Positions 1-9,318 of a stretch of 64,000 nucleotides of DNA are shown piece by piece. A program made the position numbers and the translations under genes. Source of the DNA: CAVSWT01 sp963777515 (GTDB taxonomy: Bacteria; Bacteroidota; Ignavibacteria; Ignavibacteriales; Ignavibacteriaceae); the NCBI GenBank assembly GCA_963777515.1, contig CAVZQU010000008.1:331611-395610 (forward strand). The letters are read 5' to 3'. Below the pieces are notes generated by a model. That model saw only the letters and a list, made by a program, of their open reading frames with translations. It made no database searches and was not told the DNA's origin. How positions within the stretch are numbered: the stretch's first letter is position 1; every line of letters begins with the position of its first letter.

Positions 1-2
1 CG

Positions 3-377
3 ATACAAGAAAATAAAAGAAATGCATATAGTGAATGCCCAATAACCTATGTAATAGAAAAAATCGGCGGATACTGGAAGCCCATCATTTTATTTCATTT
101 GTTATCGGGGGAAAAAAGATATTCTGAGTTGAGAAAAGCAATTCCAGCAATTACAGAAAAAGTTCTAATTCAGCATCTCAAACAATTGGAATCCGATAAG
201 CTTTTGATAAGAAAAGCCAAAACAATTATTCCGCCTCATGTATCGTACAGTCTTACAAAAGTCGGATTAGGATTAAAACCGGTTTTATATGCAATGGCAA
301 AATGGGCAGTTGATAATGGCAAAGCTAATTCAAAAACACTCGGTAAAAATATAGATGACTTTCCAGCTTCAAATTGA
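3..377 (+). CDS. HxlR-family winged-helix transcriptional regulator (5' end outside window)
   Basis: The reading frame is open from the first bases of the window, so the start codon lies upstream; 124 residues are visible. The fragment holds the HxlR signature: a CPITYVIEKIGGYWKPIIL segment carrying the single N-terminal Cys (fragment residue 12) used by many HxlR proteins to sense electrophiles or oxidants, then the winged helix (RYSELRKAIPAITEKVLIQHLKQLE). HxlR proteins are small dimeric DNA-binding regulators that usually control a neighbouring oxidoreductase or detoxification gene; that target would be upstream of the window and cannot be seen. A bidirectional terminator follows. Family assignment is firm; the ligand is unknown. 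Confidence 0.9.
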   Translation: MQENKRNAYSECPITYVIEKIGGYWKPIILFHLLSGEKRYSELRKAIPAITEKVLIQHLKQLESDKLLIRKAKTIIPPHVSYSLTKVGLGLKPVLYAMAKWAVDNGKANSKTLGKNIDDFPASN

Positions 378-440
378 AGGCTATTATAATTTTATGTAGC
401 CCATCATTATTTAATTTGAAAAGTTACAAGAGGTGATATA

Positions 441-480
441 AAAAATGCGAAGCTAAATAATTTTTTAACTTCGCATTTTT
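441..480. terminator. Bidirectional intrinsic terminator between convergent genes
   Basis: The inverted repeat AAATGCGAAG / CTTCGCATTT with a loop of about 14 bases is flanked by an A-run on the left and a T-run on the right. It can terminate the HxlR gene (+) and the YHS gene (-), whose stop codons face each other across it. Confidence 0.75.
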
Positions 481-503
481 AAGCTATCGTTGGGGGGAGA
501 TTT

Positions 504-1097
504 TTATTTCATGTTATCCGATTTCTTCATATTGTCCATTTTTTTCATGTCTTTCATTTTATTCATATCACTTTTGCTGTCAGCCATTCCAAGCTTTTTC
601 CAGTTTTTATTTGCAGCCTTTATATTTCCTGGAATATTTTCCTTCCACATCTTTTGAACTTTGCTGCTGTTATTTAAATATAATTTCCCATCAACTATTT
701 TCCATGCGGTTGGGTCAACCGGGGCGAGCATGTTTTTACTTACTGCATAAGCACAATATCCTCCGTACTGCGGCGCATATTTATTAGGATTCGCTTTGAA
801 CATATTTAAATTCTTTTCACTTGTGAATTGCCATTTTGCTCCCATCCAATCATAAGTATAGTTGGATTTACCCATCATTGGTTTCATATCTGTAAAATAG
901 GAAACAGCATCGTATCCTTTTATTGCAAACCCATCAGCATCTTTATCAATTTTTGTCATCATATCCCCTTTCATCATTTTTTCACCCATTTTGCTATCTA
1001 CTTTATCGCTTTTCATTTCTTTATTCTGCCCAAAGGCAAAAGAGGAAAATAGAAATAGCGATAAAACTCCTAAGAATAAGATTTTGTTTAGTTTCAT
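504..1097 (-). CDS. Secreted YHS-domain protein
   Basis: The protein has 197 residues if it starts at the ATG at 1097, which has GGAG seven bases upstream and begins a good signal peptide (MKLNKILFLGVLSLFLFSS, cleaved near AFG-Q). The upstream ATG at 1145 would add a polar leader before the signal peptide and is less likely. The mature part has a YHS domain (IKGYDAVSYFTDMKP ... WQFTSEKNLNMFKANPNKYAPQYGGYCAYAVS), a fold linked to metal binding or delivery in copper and silver resistance proteins and often found alone in the periplasm. The C-terminus is a low-complexity Lys/Met-rich tail (repeats of KMKDMKKMDNMKK), and Met-rich stretches also precede the domain; both could bind Cu(I), but this is inference. 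Confidence 0.8.
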   Translation of the reverse strand: MKLNKILFLGVLSLFLFSSFAFGQNKEMKSDKVDSKMGEKMMKGDMMTKIDKDADGFAIKGYDAVSYFTDMKPMMGKSNYTYDWMGAKWQFTSEKNLNMFKANPNKYAPQYGGYCAYAVSKNMLAPVDPTAWKIVDGKLYLNNSSKVQKMWKENIPGNIKAANKNWKKLGMADSKSDMNKMKDMKKMDNMKKSDNMK

Positions 1098-1228
1098 TGA
1101 ACACTCCATTAAATTGGTTAGTTTGATTTTTTTGTTACAGAACAAAACTAATTTCCAGTTGTAACAAAAAAATCACGAAAGAATAATAAATAAAGAATGG
1201 TGGTTGGATGGTTTTTTAATGAGGAAAG

Positions 1229-1657
1229 TTATTTAAATCCGTATTTTTTTATGTGCTTATAAGCAAGATAACCTGCTGCGCTAAGTTGAGCCATTCCTAA
1301 GACATATCTAACCGGATTAAACTTTGAGTTCTCCTTGAGCTGGTTATATTGAATGCTAAGCATATTATTAAAATCCGATCCATCTTGATTTACCATTGGA
1401 GAAGAATTTGATAAAACTGCATTTGTCCATAGCCATTGTGTGTTGGGGTCTTTATTTATAGGAAAATTATTTTTGCTTCGCAGGTTCAAATATAAACCAA
1501 AGTCTTCAAGCTTATATAAATCATCCTGATGCATATTTAGCTGAAACGGGTTAAGTAAATTTGGATGGAAATCAGTTGATCCTTTTTTATTCTTCTGCGG
1601 GAAGACAAATTGAGCAGTAATTACTAATGCAAACAATATTTTAATTAAAAGCTTCAT
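1229..1657 (-). CDS. Hypothetical secreted protein, 142 aa
   Basis: A signal peptide (MKLLIKILFALVITAQFVFP) is followed by about 120 residues that I do not recognise. The central part is polar, rich in Asn and Leu (HPNLLNPFQLNMHQDDLYKL), and the C-terminus has one weakly hydrophobic stretch (YVLGMAQLSAAGYLAYKHI) that could be a membrane or amphipathic segment. It stands alone between the YHS gene and a free palindromic repeat. I can offer no function. Confidence 0.6.
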   Translation of the reverse strand: MKLLIKILFALVITAQFVFPQKNKKGSTDFHPNLLNPFQLNMHQDDLYKLEDFGLYLNLRSKNNFPINKDPNTQWLWTNAVLSNSSPMVNQDGSDFNNMLSIQYNQLKENSKFNPVRYVLGMAQLSAAGYLAYKHIKKYGFK

Positions 1658-1795
1658 TGATTTGTCAATTTTGCTTAATTAAATTATAAAAGAATTTATA
1701 AAACTTCTATATATAAATTTATTTTGTGATTCACATACCATGTATCTTTACTAATTTAGGTGTGGAGAAAAATTTCTTTAAAAGCAATTATTATT

Positions 1796-1823
1796 GTAGG
1801 AATTTCATTAATGAAATTCCTAC
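1796..1823. repeat. Free 28-bp perfect palindrome (GTAGG...CCTAC family)
   Basis: Each half reads GTAGGAATTTCATT, and the palindrome is perfect over 28 bp. It is one of the few family members outside a sorting domain. It lies between two minus-strand genes with no T-run beside it, so it is more like an interspersed element than a terminator. Confidence 0.8.
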
Positions 1824-1867
1824 ATAGAGATTTAAAAATAGATTTGAATTTTTACTTGTCGAAACAT

Positions 1868-4706
1868 TTAACGTAAAAGTATCATCTTTTTAGTCTCAAC
1901 AAAAATACCTGCTGTTAACTTATAAAAATAAACTCCGCTTGAAAGGTTTGAGGCATTAAACTCAACTTCATAATTTCCAGGCTGTTTTTCTTTGTTAACT
2001 AGAGTTGCTACCTCTCTCCCGAGGATGTCATAAACCTTTATTTGTACAGACGGGATATATCTCGTCTCTACAAAAGGGATGGAATATTTTATTTTAGTAG
2101 TTGGATTAAAAGGATTTGGATAATTTTGATATAACATTAAATGTTAATGGAATCTGCTCTTCAGCATTAATACTTGTAACAACAGAATTTGTAGGAAAGA
2201 AAATATTATCTAGCCAGACAGTTGATGGATTATCGTAGCCGTTAGTTAATGTCCATGTTAATCTATGTTCTCCGGCGTCAAGCCTATAATGAAAAAATTT
2301 CCAGTCGTCCGAACCGAACCAATAATCATAACCGCCGCTGTCTACATCAAATTCAAAAGTAGAAGCAGAGCCTCTATAAAATTTCATCGCAAAAGTTATG
2401 GAAGTATCTTTCGGTAAATTTACATCAATTGCAAGAGAAGTAGATTGGTTTTCTAAAACTATTCCTGACTTTACAGAATACGAACCGGATTGTGCATCTT
2501 CATTAGTTATCTCCCATTTAGAATCACCGTAAGTGTCCCAATGAAACCATTTTAAATTTCCATGTTCAAAGGTTTCTGTAAATTCATCAGGCACAATTGC
2601 ATATGCATTTATTAATGGTGTATATTCCATTGTGTTATTTGATAAATCCGTAATATTTATTTTAGGTGTAACTTCATAAAAACCTTTTTTATCTGGAGTA
2701 AAAGATCCATCAGAAGAAATTAAAGTTGAACTTCCATTAGGCGGTTCCAAACCCCAGGAAATATCCGTTGAATATTCAAATCCATCAGGTTTGGAAATGC
2801 TTGCATTAAAAGTAACGTTTTGTCCTATTTCTGCATTTATGGATTTGGGTTGTATATTAGGCACGAATAGTTCAAAAGGAACATTTGCTCTCGATATAGT
2901 ATCCTTTAAAATATTGCTTATTAATTTTGGGAAGTGAAATATTTGATTGCTAATGTCTAATCCAGCATCTTTTAAAAAATCATAAGCTAATTCATAATGA
3001 GCATTGATAGTAGCATTATCTGTTATTCTCCAGATGGCTTCTTGTGCAAAATATTGAGTTGAATTGCCACAATACTTTAAGGTTGAATCTATATACTTAA
3101 TAAGTTTCAATAAGTATTCAGTTTCTGGTACTCCGTTCCATTTTTCTAATGAAGGGGCAGCATTAAAAACCATAGCACTATCAGGCTGTATTTTATGTTT
3201 GTCAATGCATGCAGTATAAATTCCCCATAAAGTTTTTATTTGTCCGGGTTTTATAATAAAGTCACTTGAATGTCCAATAATTAAGTTTTGATAAAAGTCA
3301 TTTGAGCAAGTCAAAATATCCCCTGCTTCAAAAGTTATTATCAATCCAGCAAGTGCAGCTAAAGCATCAATGTCATCCTGAAGGATAGGCTTATTGGTTC
3401 TTGCCATCAGATCGTTTTCGTGATCTTTTCTAGGTATGCTAAGACCTTTACGAGTAAGATCATATTTTATTCTTTCGGGACTAAGGTCCGGGGCTCTCTC
3501 CTGAAGTAAGTTTGTCATTTCGTCATCATTCAATAATTTCCCCCCCTTGTCAGTATTAAACCACTTACCACTGGGGAGTTTTATCCAATCATCATATTGA
3601 TCTTCAAGACCCATTAAATGGCCGGCTTCGTGGGCATAAAGCCCTACATCGTTTTCTTTATCTTCAGGATACCATGTTGCGGTAGAAACATTATTTGTAT
3701 TAGGAATGCCAAGATTATCTACATTACTGCGTCCATCGCCACATTCAAGCTTGATATTATCAAATCCAGGAGTCCCTGTTGGCAATGAGTCCCCTGGATG
3801 AGACATTGTAACTATTTCCATTTCTATAGTTTTCCCGTCACTAGTCATTTGACCATTCCATGAGTTTTTAATATCATTAACAATATTTGATTCGTTAATT
3901 GAGTTGTCGCAAGGACCATAAAATTCAAGGTTAAGTTTAAATTTTATTTTATTGCTTGGTGGAGCTGGGTTAGTATTATCTCCTGTTATTGACACACCAT
4001 CTCCATAATACACTCCTTTGCTTTTTATTGAAGCCCTGCCGGAAGCAATAGCATCAAAAATTGACATTTCATATCCTACTTCAAATCCGCCATGCGGTAT
4101 CTGTGTAACATTAGCTTTTTCAGGATTATAACTATAATTTGATTTTATTTTATTGAATGAGTCTTCCTGTAAATATTCTTTTAAAGATTCCGAGGTTATA
4201 TTTGAAGAGCCTTCACATGGATCTTTGGGAATGACATTTAATTTTTCCGGCGGAGTATAGTGAATATTAAAATCGGCAGGAACGCTTGAGTTTATAGATA
4301 AAATTATATTTTCGATTTCCTGCTGTGAAATATTTTTTACATAAACTTGATTTGTATCCCCGTTAGCAATAATTGTAAACAACACTATTGAGCCGTCACT
4401 TATTGAATTATCTTTAAATTCATTGTTTAAAGAAAAGAAATTATTGCTTTGCACCGCCTGCCAAATAGTTTGTACGTTTTGAGAAGAAATAGTAAAAGTA
4501 GTATCAATTAGGCCCGCTAGTTTATCTCCATTTGTTTTTACAAATTCAACCTGTCCATTCGCAAGGATTGTTATTGTTTCGGACTCAGACCAGGGAATTA
4601 AAGCTTCAGAAGTACACTCAAGCTTAAAATCGGAAGGAGGGCTTTGCGCATAAATATTATTAAATAATAGAAACAGCCCAAGAATTATTATTCTTAAATA
4701 ATTCAT
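1868..4706 (-). CDS. Secreted metzincin-like zinc protease with T9SS type A sorting domain (frameshifted near 2130)
   Basis: A signal peptide (MNYLRIIILGLFLLFNNIYAQ) precedes a long N-terminal region, then the zinc site HEAGHLMGLEDQ (about residue 359). This matches HExxHxxGxxD, a metzincin-type motif in which Asp is the third ligand and Glu is the catalytic base. Downstream are a helical segment, an Ig-like region (FTPDKKGFYEVTPKINITD) and a jelly-roll-like region. The main frame ends at 2106, while the sorting domain (LYQNYPNPFNPTTKIKYSIP to KKMILLR) continues one frame over from about 2135 to 1868. A single indel restores one protein of about 945 residues, exported by Sec and then the type IX system to the cell surface. 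The sorting domain carries a palindromic insert. Substrate is unknown. Confidence 0.8.
2044..2071. repeat. 28-bp palindromic element inside a sorting domain (site 1)
   Basis: A near-perfect palindrome with centre GATATATC and ends GTAC/GTAG. On the coding strand it is read as VETRYIPSVQ, between the YSIP strand and the VYDILG strand of the sorting domain. It has the same frame and site as the copies near 9520, 13350, 15450, 17950, 23630 and 52220. Confidence 0.85.
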
Positions 4707-4876
4707 GATTAACCTTTCTTTATTTTTAAAGTCGAATTGAGTAAAAGAAAATATTTAATTTCAGAAGAGGTATTAAGAAGACAGGTAAATTTTAAAAAGA
4801 ATTTATAATTTTTTATTTATAAATGCGAATACAAAATTAATTTTTTGATTTGAAATATTTCTATTTGATAATTCCT

Positions 4877-5378
4877 TTATAAGAAAGTTTGCTCATCATT
4901 AAAATTTCCATGAACATGCAATTCGCCCTCAAGTCCCTGGCCAAGGACAATAATTCCATTAACCTCACCGCCTTCTTTAACAGTCGCAGTATAGCTCATA
5001 ATTCCCGAGGCAGAATTATTATTAAGTTTACCGCTCAAATTTCCGTATGCAATCCATTCTTCTTCAAAAGTTCCGGGAGGTGATCCGCAAAGGTCCTTTA
5101 ACTAGTATCCTTTAATTGAATTCCATTTTATCTAACAAAGTGCCGGATATAGAATAGGATTCGATTAAATCCACAATAAAGCTTTTTCCTGCTTCAATCC
5201 TTTTGGGCTTTTTCTGAGGCGGGCCAGATGGAGAAAACTCTCCTGCTGCTTCAACGCCACCCCTCGTATCTATTGAAGAGGTCGAATCCTGGGCTATGAT
5301 CACCTTTGTAATCAACAAGCTCATTCCAATGGCTAAAAAGAAATAAGAATATATTTTTATAAAATATGTTTTGTTCAA
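4877..5378 (-). pseudogene. Broken secreted-protein gene: signal peptide plus out-of-frame C-terminal half
   Basis: The 5' part (5378 to 5112) encodes 88 residues with a signal peptide (MNKTYFIKIYSYFFLAIGMS ... IIAQ) and a segment VDLIESYSISGTLLDKMEFN. After its TAA the strand stays coding-like in another frame: 5105 to 4877 reads KDLCGSPPGTFEEEWIAYG, then NLSGKLNNNSASGIMSYT and a Gly-rich beta pattern to a stop at 4877. The region is also richer in G+C than the true intergenic DNA around it. All three frames have a stop between 5092 and 5114, so at least two changes separate the halves. I read this as one gene of about 165 codons, decayed or badly sequenced. The family is not recognised. Confidence 0.5.
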
Positions 5379-5442
5379 TCGTTATTTTCCATGATATAGT
5401 TAAATAATAGTTGAACTAACTATTACCTTTAACTTTAATACA

Positions 5443-6404
5443 TCATCGGCGGATAATGACGTCATCCTTCCCGGGCAATACGCGCAGCGCAGTTATATGC
5501 CATTTGCCAGACTCGCGAACAACAATCCACATCGCACTGGTTTGCCGGACAGGCTTGAGTTGATCTTCTGTTTCAGGAATTGCGCCTGTAGCGGTGATGT
5601 TTAATTGAACAACATTGTCACTTATTGTTCTTATTTCGTTGATGATGAATAATGCCTTGTAATTCCTCGGTTTAGAAAAGTAAACGGTCCACATCTTGTT
5701 AATTGCTTGTTTTCCTTGAATTATGGGATTATTACGAATAATGATATCTGCATCATTAGAGAAGAAGGAACTTACAGCAGATGGATTATGGCTATTAAAT
5801 ACATCTTCGTATTCATCAACAAACGCACGTATGTGGGGTCGAATGGATTTTACAGTTTCAAGCGAAGCTTTCAGGATAATGCTATCGGTCTCTGCCGGCA
5901 TCATAAATATAGATGATATGAGCCATTTACTTTTAAGGCGATCCACTACCCATGTGCCCCGTGCTTTTCTTTTTCGAAGTTCTGTTCCGGAAGCATCCTG
6001 TCCGCCGGTTACCGATTGGAGATTGATCAGCGCAACATCGGGAGATATATTTCTTAAACGAATTTACCGTAAATGTACCTTTTCTTCCCAGTTCCTGTTT
6101 ATGCGAAGTAAGAATGCCACCAGTTTTGAATAGCCTGCTTTCCCTTCGCTTCAAGCAGGTTGCCTACCACAACATCTGCATCTTCGGTGAAGAATTCTGA
6201 GAGGGCGGCCGCATTGCGGGTGTTAAATATTTGCTGATATGCTTCAACAAATTTGTATGCTGAAGCAGAATCTTCGACTGTCTGGGCTTTTGCCATCGGG
6301 GAAAAACTAACGAAGAAAATACAGATGGTGACAAGTATTCCAGTATTAGCTAGCAACCTCATAAGCTTAACTTTCAATGACTGTCTATTAAATTTTGCAC
6401 TCAT
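5443..6404 (-). pseudogene. Tandem SnoaL-like/DUF4440 (NTF2-fold) secreted protein, frameshifted
   Basis: Three reading frames join into one product of about 315 residues. From 6404: signal peptide (ending SPMAKAQ) and the first half of an NTF2-like domain (VEAYQQIFNTRNAAALSEFF, DADVVVGN, GKQAIQNWWHSYF). From about 6095 to 6060 another frame gives NRNWEEKVHLR. From about 6058 a third gives NISPDVALINLQSVTGGQDA and GTWVVDRLKSKWLISSI, the end of the first domain. That frame runs into a second NTF2-like domain (FVDEYEDVFNSHNPSAVSSFF ... GKWHITALRVLPG) to 5443. SgcJ/EcaC-type SnoaL proteins bind small ligands and are sometimes enzymes; no catalytic role can be read here. At least two frameshifts and an in-frame stop break the gene. 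An AAGGAAG ribosome site precedes the ATG at 6404. Confidence 0.65.
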
Positions 6405-6461
6405 TTTGTCTTCCTTTATAACTTTTAAATTTCAATTATTTTAGATTTTTTAAAAGCTTAT

Positions 6462-7976
6462 TTATTTTGTTGTTAAAAGTGTCATAGCTTTTTTAAAGCA
6501 TTCCAATCCGCTTATCATAACTCCTATTTCTCCCGGACCGGGTTGTGTCCATGTCCCGGCAAGAAATAGGTTTTCAATTGGCGTTGTTTGCGACAAACGT
6601 GAATTGCCCCGGTTACCTTTCCAGCCGTAAATAGCACCCTTGTAGCTGTTTGCTAATTTAACACAGTCTAGAGGTGTAAATACTTTTTCCACTTCAATAT
6701 GTTTACTTAAACCTTTCAAACCGCACTGCTCAGCTATTTTTACAAGTTGGTTTTTATATGTTTGCTTTTTAGTTTCAATTTCCTGAGGTGGAAGATTTTC
6801 CCATGTAGCAAAATCCTGAACCAATAATAGACTTATAGTGTTTTTTCCTTCAGGTGAATAACCCCGATAAATATTATCATAGAGTGATATAAGAAAGCTG
6901 GCTTTTTCAAATTTGCCAGCAAGAGCATTTTCAGAGTTTTTCCTGATATCATAACCTGGTATATGAAATATCTGAAAATCATTAATTCCGCTTTCAGAAA
7001 TTATATCCCTATCTGTTCCAAGAAAGACCTGGAAAACAGATGCGCCGAGCCTAATGGAGAAAAGCTTGTCCAAATATGCATTGTAATTATTTGGAATCAT
7101 TTGAGAAAAAACAGTGATCGGATTAATGTTGCTGACAACAACTTTACCTGAAAATTCTTTTCCACTTTTGGTTTGAACTATAGTTACTCTATTATTCTCC
7201 ACTCTCAATTTGTTCACTTCTTCGTTCAACAATAATTTACCCCCATTTGAACGGATATAATTCATAAAACCGTTTGAAACCGCCTGAGATCCTCCTTTGG
7301 CATAATAAGTTCCTCCTTTAATATAGTGCAAAAAAAGTCCTGTATATAAAACAGCACTGATTTTCGACGGCGGTATTCCTACATACGTCCAAATCACTGA
7401 AAGAGCAAACTTCAACTTTTTGTCCATTAAAAACATATCTATCATTTCTTGCCAGGAATACTTTGCATATTTGTTTATATTGTTTTCCATCTCATTAAAG
7501 AGCTTTTTAATTCCTTTTTCCTCGTTTGGGAATTGACTTACTAAATGATCGATACATTGATTAATACTCCCGCTTGAAACGGATACAACCCCATTAGGGA
7601 ATTGTGCCCTGTAAAAGTTAGGATAGCGTACATATTCTACTTCTTTTATTTCGGGGAAGTTAGGTATAAGGTTAATAATGCCTTCACGCTCACGCGCAGT
7701 AGTAGCACGAAGGGAGAAATCAAATGTAAATCCGTCTTTGTAGAAACATGAGGCATATCCTCCCGGTCTGTCTCTTCTTTCCAATATCAGAGGCTTATAT
7801 CCTTTCCTAACCATAGCGGCACCAAAAGCAAGTCCCCCAAGTCCTGCTCCTAATACTATTGCATCATATTCATTTTTACCTAATGTAGAAACGAGTTTTG
7901 CAGGGTAAGCATTAAGATCAAGAAAAAAAGTTGCCCCGCTTGCTAACGACAATTTAATAAAGTCTCTTCTTTTCAT
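6462..7976 (-). CDS. CrtI/phytoene-desaturase-like FAD-dependent oxidoreductase
   Basis: This 504-residue protein begins with a twin-arginine-like leader (MKRRDFIKLSLASGATFFLD). A dinucleotide-binding fold follows (YDAIVLGAGLGGLAFGAAM, then LILERRDRPGGYASC), and the C-terminal FAD segment is FLAGTWTQPGPGEIGVMISGL. This arrangement fits the carotenoid isomerase/desaturase and all-trans-retinol saturase group of NAD(P)/FAD oxidoreductases. If the leader is functional, the folded flavoprotein would be exported by Tat, which is unusual for carotenoid enzymes and suggests another isoprenoid or lipid substrate. It lies in a run of NTF2-fold and cupin genes on the same strand. The substrate cannot be deduced; no other carotenoid gene is visible here. 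Confidence 0.85.
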   Translation of the reverse strand: MKRRDFIKLSLASGATFFLDLNAYPAKLVSTLGKNEYDAIVLGAGLGGLAFGAAMVRKGYKPLILERRDRPGGYASCFYKDGFTFDFSLRATTAREREGIINLIPNFPEIKEVEYVRYPNFYRAQFPNGVVSVSSGSINQCIDHLVSQFPNEEKGIKKLFNEMENNINKYAKYSWQEMIDMFLMDKKLKFALSVIWTYVGIPPSKISAVLYTGLFLHYIKGGTYYAKGGSQAVSNGFMNYIRSNGGKLLLNEEVNKLRVENNRVTIVQTKSGKEFSGKVVVSNINPITVFSQMIPNNYNAYLDKLFSIRLGASVFQVFLGTDRDIISESGINDFQIFHIPGYDIRKNSENALAGKFEKASFLISLYDNIYRGYSPEGKNTISLLLVQDFATWENLPPQEIETKKQTYKNQLVKIAEQCGLKGLSKHIEVEKVFTPLDCVKLANSYKGAIYGWKGNRGNSRLSQTTPIENLFLAGTWTQPGPGEIGVMISGLECFKKAMTLLTTK

Positions 7977-8129
7977 TATTACTCCATTTTAATATTTAAC
8001 CTTCATGATTATTTCCGATTAATTATGTGGTTTTGCTAAAATTATAAATCTCAATTTTTCGGTAAAGCAAAAATTGTTAATGCTTGATTTGTATAATGTG
8101 TTTAATTCATTTTATTTATCTACAAAATT

Positions 8130-8261
8130 TTAATTTACTGTTGTTTGTGTCTTTACAACTGAGAATGCTATAATGATGAGTATAGCAGCAATGATTATTG
8201 AAGTTGTCATTGAATTACTTATGTGTTGAAGTACCGATGATTCGTTGAACTTCGCATTCAT
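8130..8261 (-). CDS. Small single-span membrane peptide, 43 aa
   Basis: The ATG overlaps the stop of the ester-cyclase gene as ATGA, and the last codons of that gene supply a strong ribosome site (AAGGAGGAAAG), so translational coupling is likely. The peptide has a polar N-terminus (MNAKFNESSVLQHISNSM), one hydrophobic helix (TTSIIIAAILIIIAFSVV) and a tail KTQTTVN. The N-terminus and the KTQTTV end resemble the leader of the secreted SnoaL protein at 6404 (MSAKFN ... AKAQTVE), so this could be the surviving signal peptide of a lost secreted paralogue rather than a functional small protein. Confidence 0.45.
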   Translation of the reverse strand: MNAKFNESSVLQHISNSMTTSIIIAAILIIIAFSVVKTQTTVN

Positions 8262-8701
8262 TTCTTTCCTCCTTTCAGTTCTGAACCGGGGAGTGAAACA
8301 AAGCCCAGTTGCTGCCACATGCCGAGAAGATCGAGCTGTTCCCAGGCTTCAATGATTTTATCATTTGCAAGTTTATAAATAGTTGTTCCGTCAATAACAA
8401 TCTGCTTTCCGGTTATTTGTTCAATTCCAGGAAGATTCCCTGTATGTGTGCCTGTTGCTTTCCATCTTCCAATAACAATATTATCACACACAATTAATTC
8501 CTCATAGATAACGCAACAATCAGGGAAAGCATTTCGATACATTGTAATAGCTTGTTTCCAATTTTCTCTCGTTCCGATCCCATTCGGCATATGCGGTCCG
8601 TGGTATTTTGCATCTGCTTCCATAATTTCATCACCGACTTCAATCAATCCTTTATTCCACATTTCATCAGCTATCCGGTTAATTATAAATGATTTATTCA
8701 T
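8258..8701 (-). CDS. Ester cyclase / SnoaL-family protein
   Basis: A 147-residue NTF2-fold protein without a signal peptide. The start at 8701 (MNKSFIINRIADEMWNKG) has AGGA eight bases upstream; an ATG two codons earlier (8707) is possible but sits too close to it. Features of the SnoaL polyketide-cyclase/ester-cyclase family are visible: DAKYHGPHMPNGIGTRENWK, a central VIGRWKATGTHTGNLPG, the TGKQIVIDGTTIYKL strand, and a closing KIIEAWEQLDLLGMWQQLG. Members act on small acidic or ketide substrates, but many are uncharacterised. It lies 11 bp after the cupin gene and overlaps the 43-codon gene, forming a tight operon. Confidence 0.8.
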   Translation of the reverse strand: MNKSFIINRIADEMWNKGLIEVGDEIMEADAKYHGPHMPNGIGTRENWKQAITMYRNAFPDCCVIYEELIVCDNIVIGRWKATGTHTGNLPGIEQITGKQIVIDGTTIYKLANDKIIEAWEQLDLLGMWQQLGFVSLPGSELKGGKK

Positions 8702-8712
8702 TTTCATATTCC

Positions 8713-9201
8713 TTAATTTATAGTTAGTGTTATCACGGCAAAACAAACGTCACTATTACTTAACACACGTGTAATATGTCCTTTCCCTTTTGTGTCCTCT
8801 CCCAAAATCAAACTGCCGGGACCAAATCGTCTAACTTCTCCATCGGAAACTTCAATCTCAACTTCACCGGACAATATGATATTGAATTGTTCCCGGGGAA
8901 CACAGTGCCAATCAGCTTTACCTCCTGTAGGGGCAGTAATAACAACCATATTATTTGTTCCGTTAGGTTTGGTAACTGACACCGAGGGTAGTTGCGGAGA
9001 AAATTTTATAGAACGAAATGACATTTCTTCAGAGTTAAAATGTGTATTACCGCTTGAATCCGAATAGATTCTTGTGAATTTAAAAGGCTTAGCTGTAACA
9101 TTAGAATCATTGTTTTGTTCTTGACCATAAATAGTAGATGCTGAAGAGATTAAAATTAGAATTATGACTAAACTTAAATTGTAAGAGAAATTAATTTTCA
9201 T
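8713..9201 (-). CDS. Secreted cupin-domain protein
   Basis: The protein has 162 residues. The ATG at 9201 follows GGAG with good spacing and starts a signal peptide (MKINFSYNLSLVIILILISS, cleaved near YG-Q). The mature part is a small cupin: NMVVITAPTGGKADWHCVPR, the motif 1 region in which only one His is kept, then REQFNIILSGEVEIEVSDGE and RRFGPGSLILGEDTKGKGHI (motif 2). Metal-binding residues are partly lost, so a binding or isomerase role is as likely as an oxygenase role. It is co-directional and closely spaced with the ester-cyclase gene. Confidence 0.75.
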   Translation of the reverse strand: MKINFSYNLSLVIILILISSASTIYGQEQNNDSNVTAKPFKFTRIYSDSSGNTHFNSEEMSFRSIKFSPQLPSVSVTKPNGTNNMVVITAPTGGKADWHCVPREQFNIILSGEVEIEVSDGEVRRFGPGSLILGEDTKGKGHITRVLSNSDVCFAVITLTIN

Positions 9202-9225
9202 AGTTAACTCCAATTAAAATGGTTA

Positions 9226-9318
9226 TTATTTTTTAGGGGGAAAAATAACACCGAGCTGCAGCATAGCGGTAACTCCATTTGAATATCTATAAATTGGCAC
9301 ATCTCCTGATTCCTTAAA
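9226..9318 (-). pseudogene. In-frame C-terminal coding remnant after the LamG gene stop
   Basis: Directly after the TAA of the LamG gene, the same frame stays open for 30 codons to a second TAA (FKESGDVPIYRYSNGVTAM, then LQLGVIFPPKK). Composition and residue pattern (Gly, aromatic, alternating hydrophobic) look like the last strands of a secreted or barrel protein. It has no start of its own. A remnant of a deleted gene is the simplest reading; 30 open codons can also arise by chance. Confidence 0.3.

Noticed and set aside
828..1126. Plus-strand open frames opposite the YHS gene
   Set aside because: They are His/Phe-rich antisense shadows of the Lys/Met-rich coding strand, with no ribosome site.
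4889..5083. Plus-strand 64-codon frame
   Set aside because: The opposite strand has the protein-like sequence (remnant of the gene at 5378).
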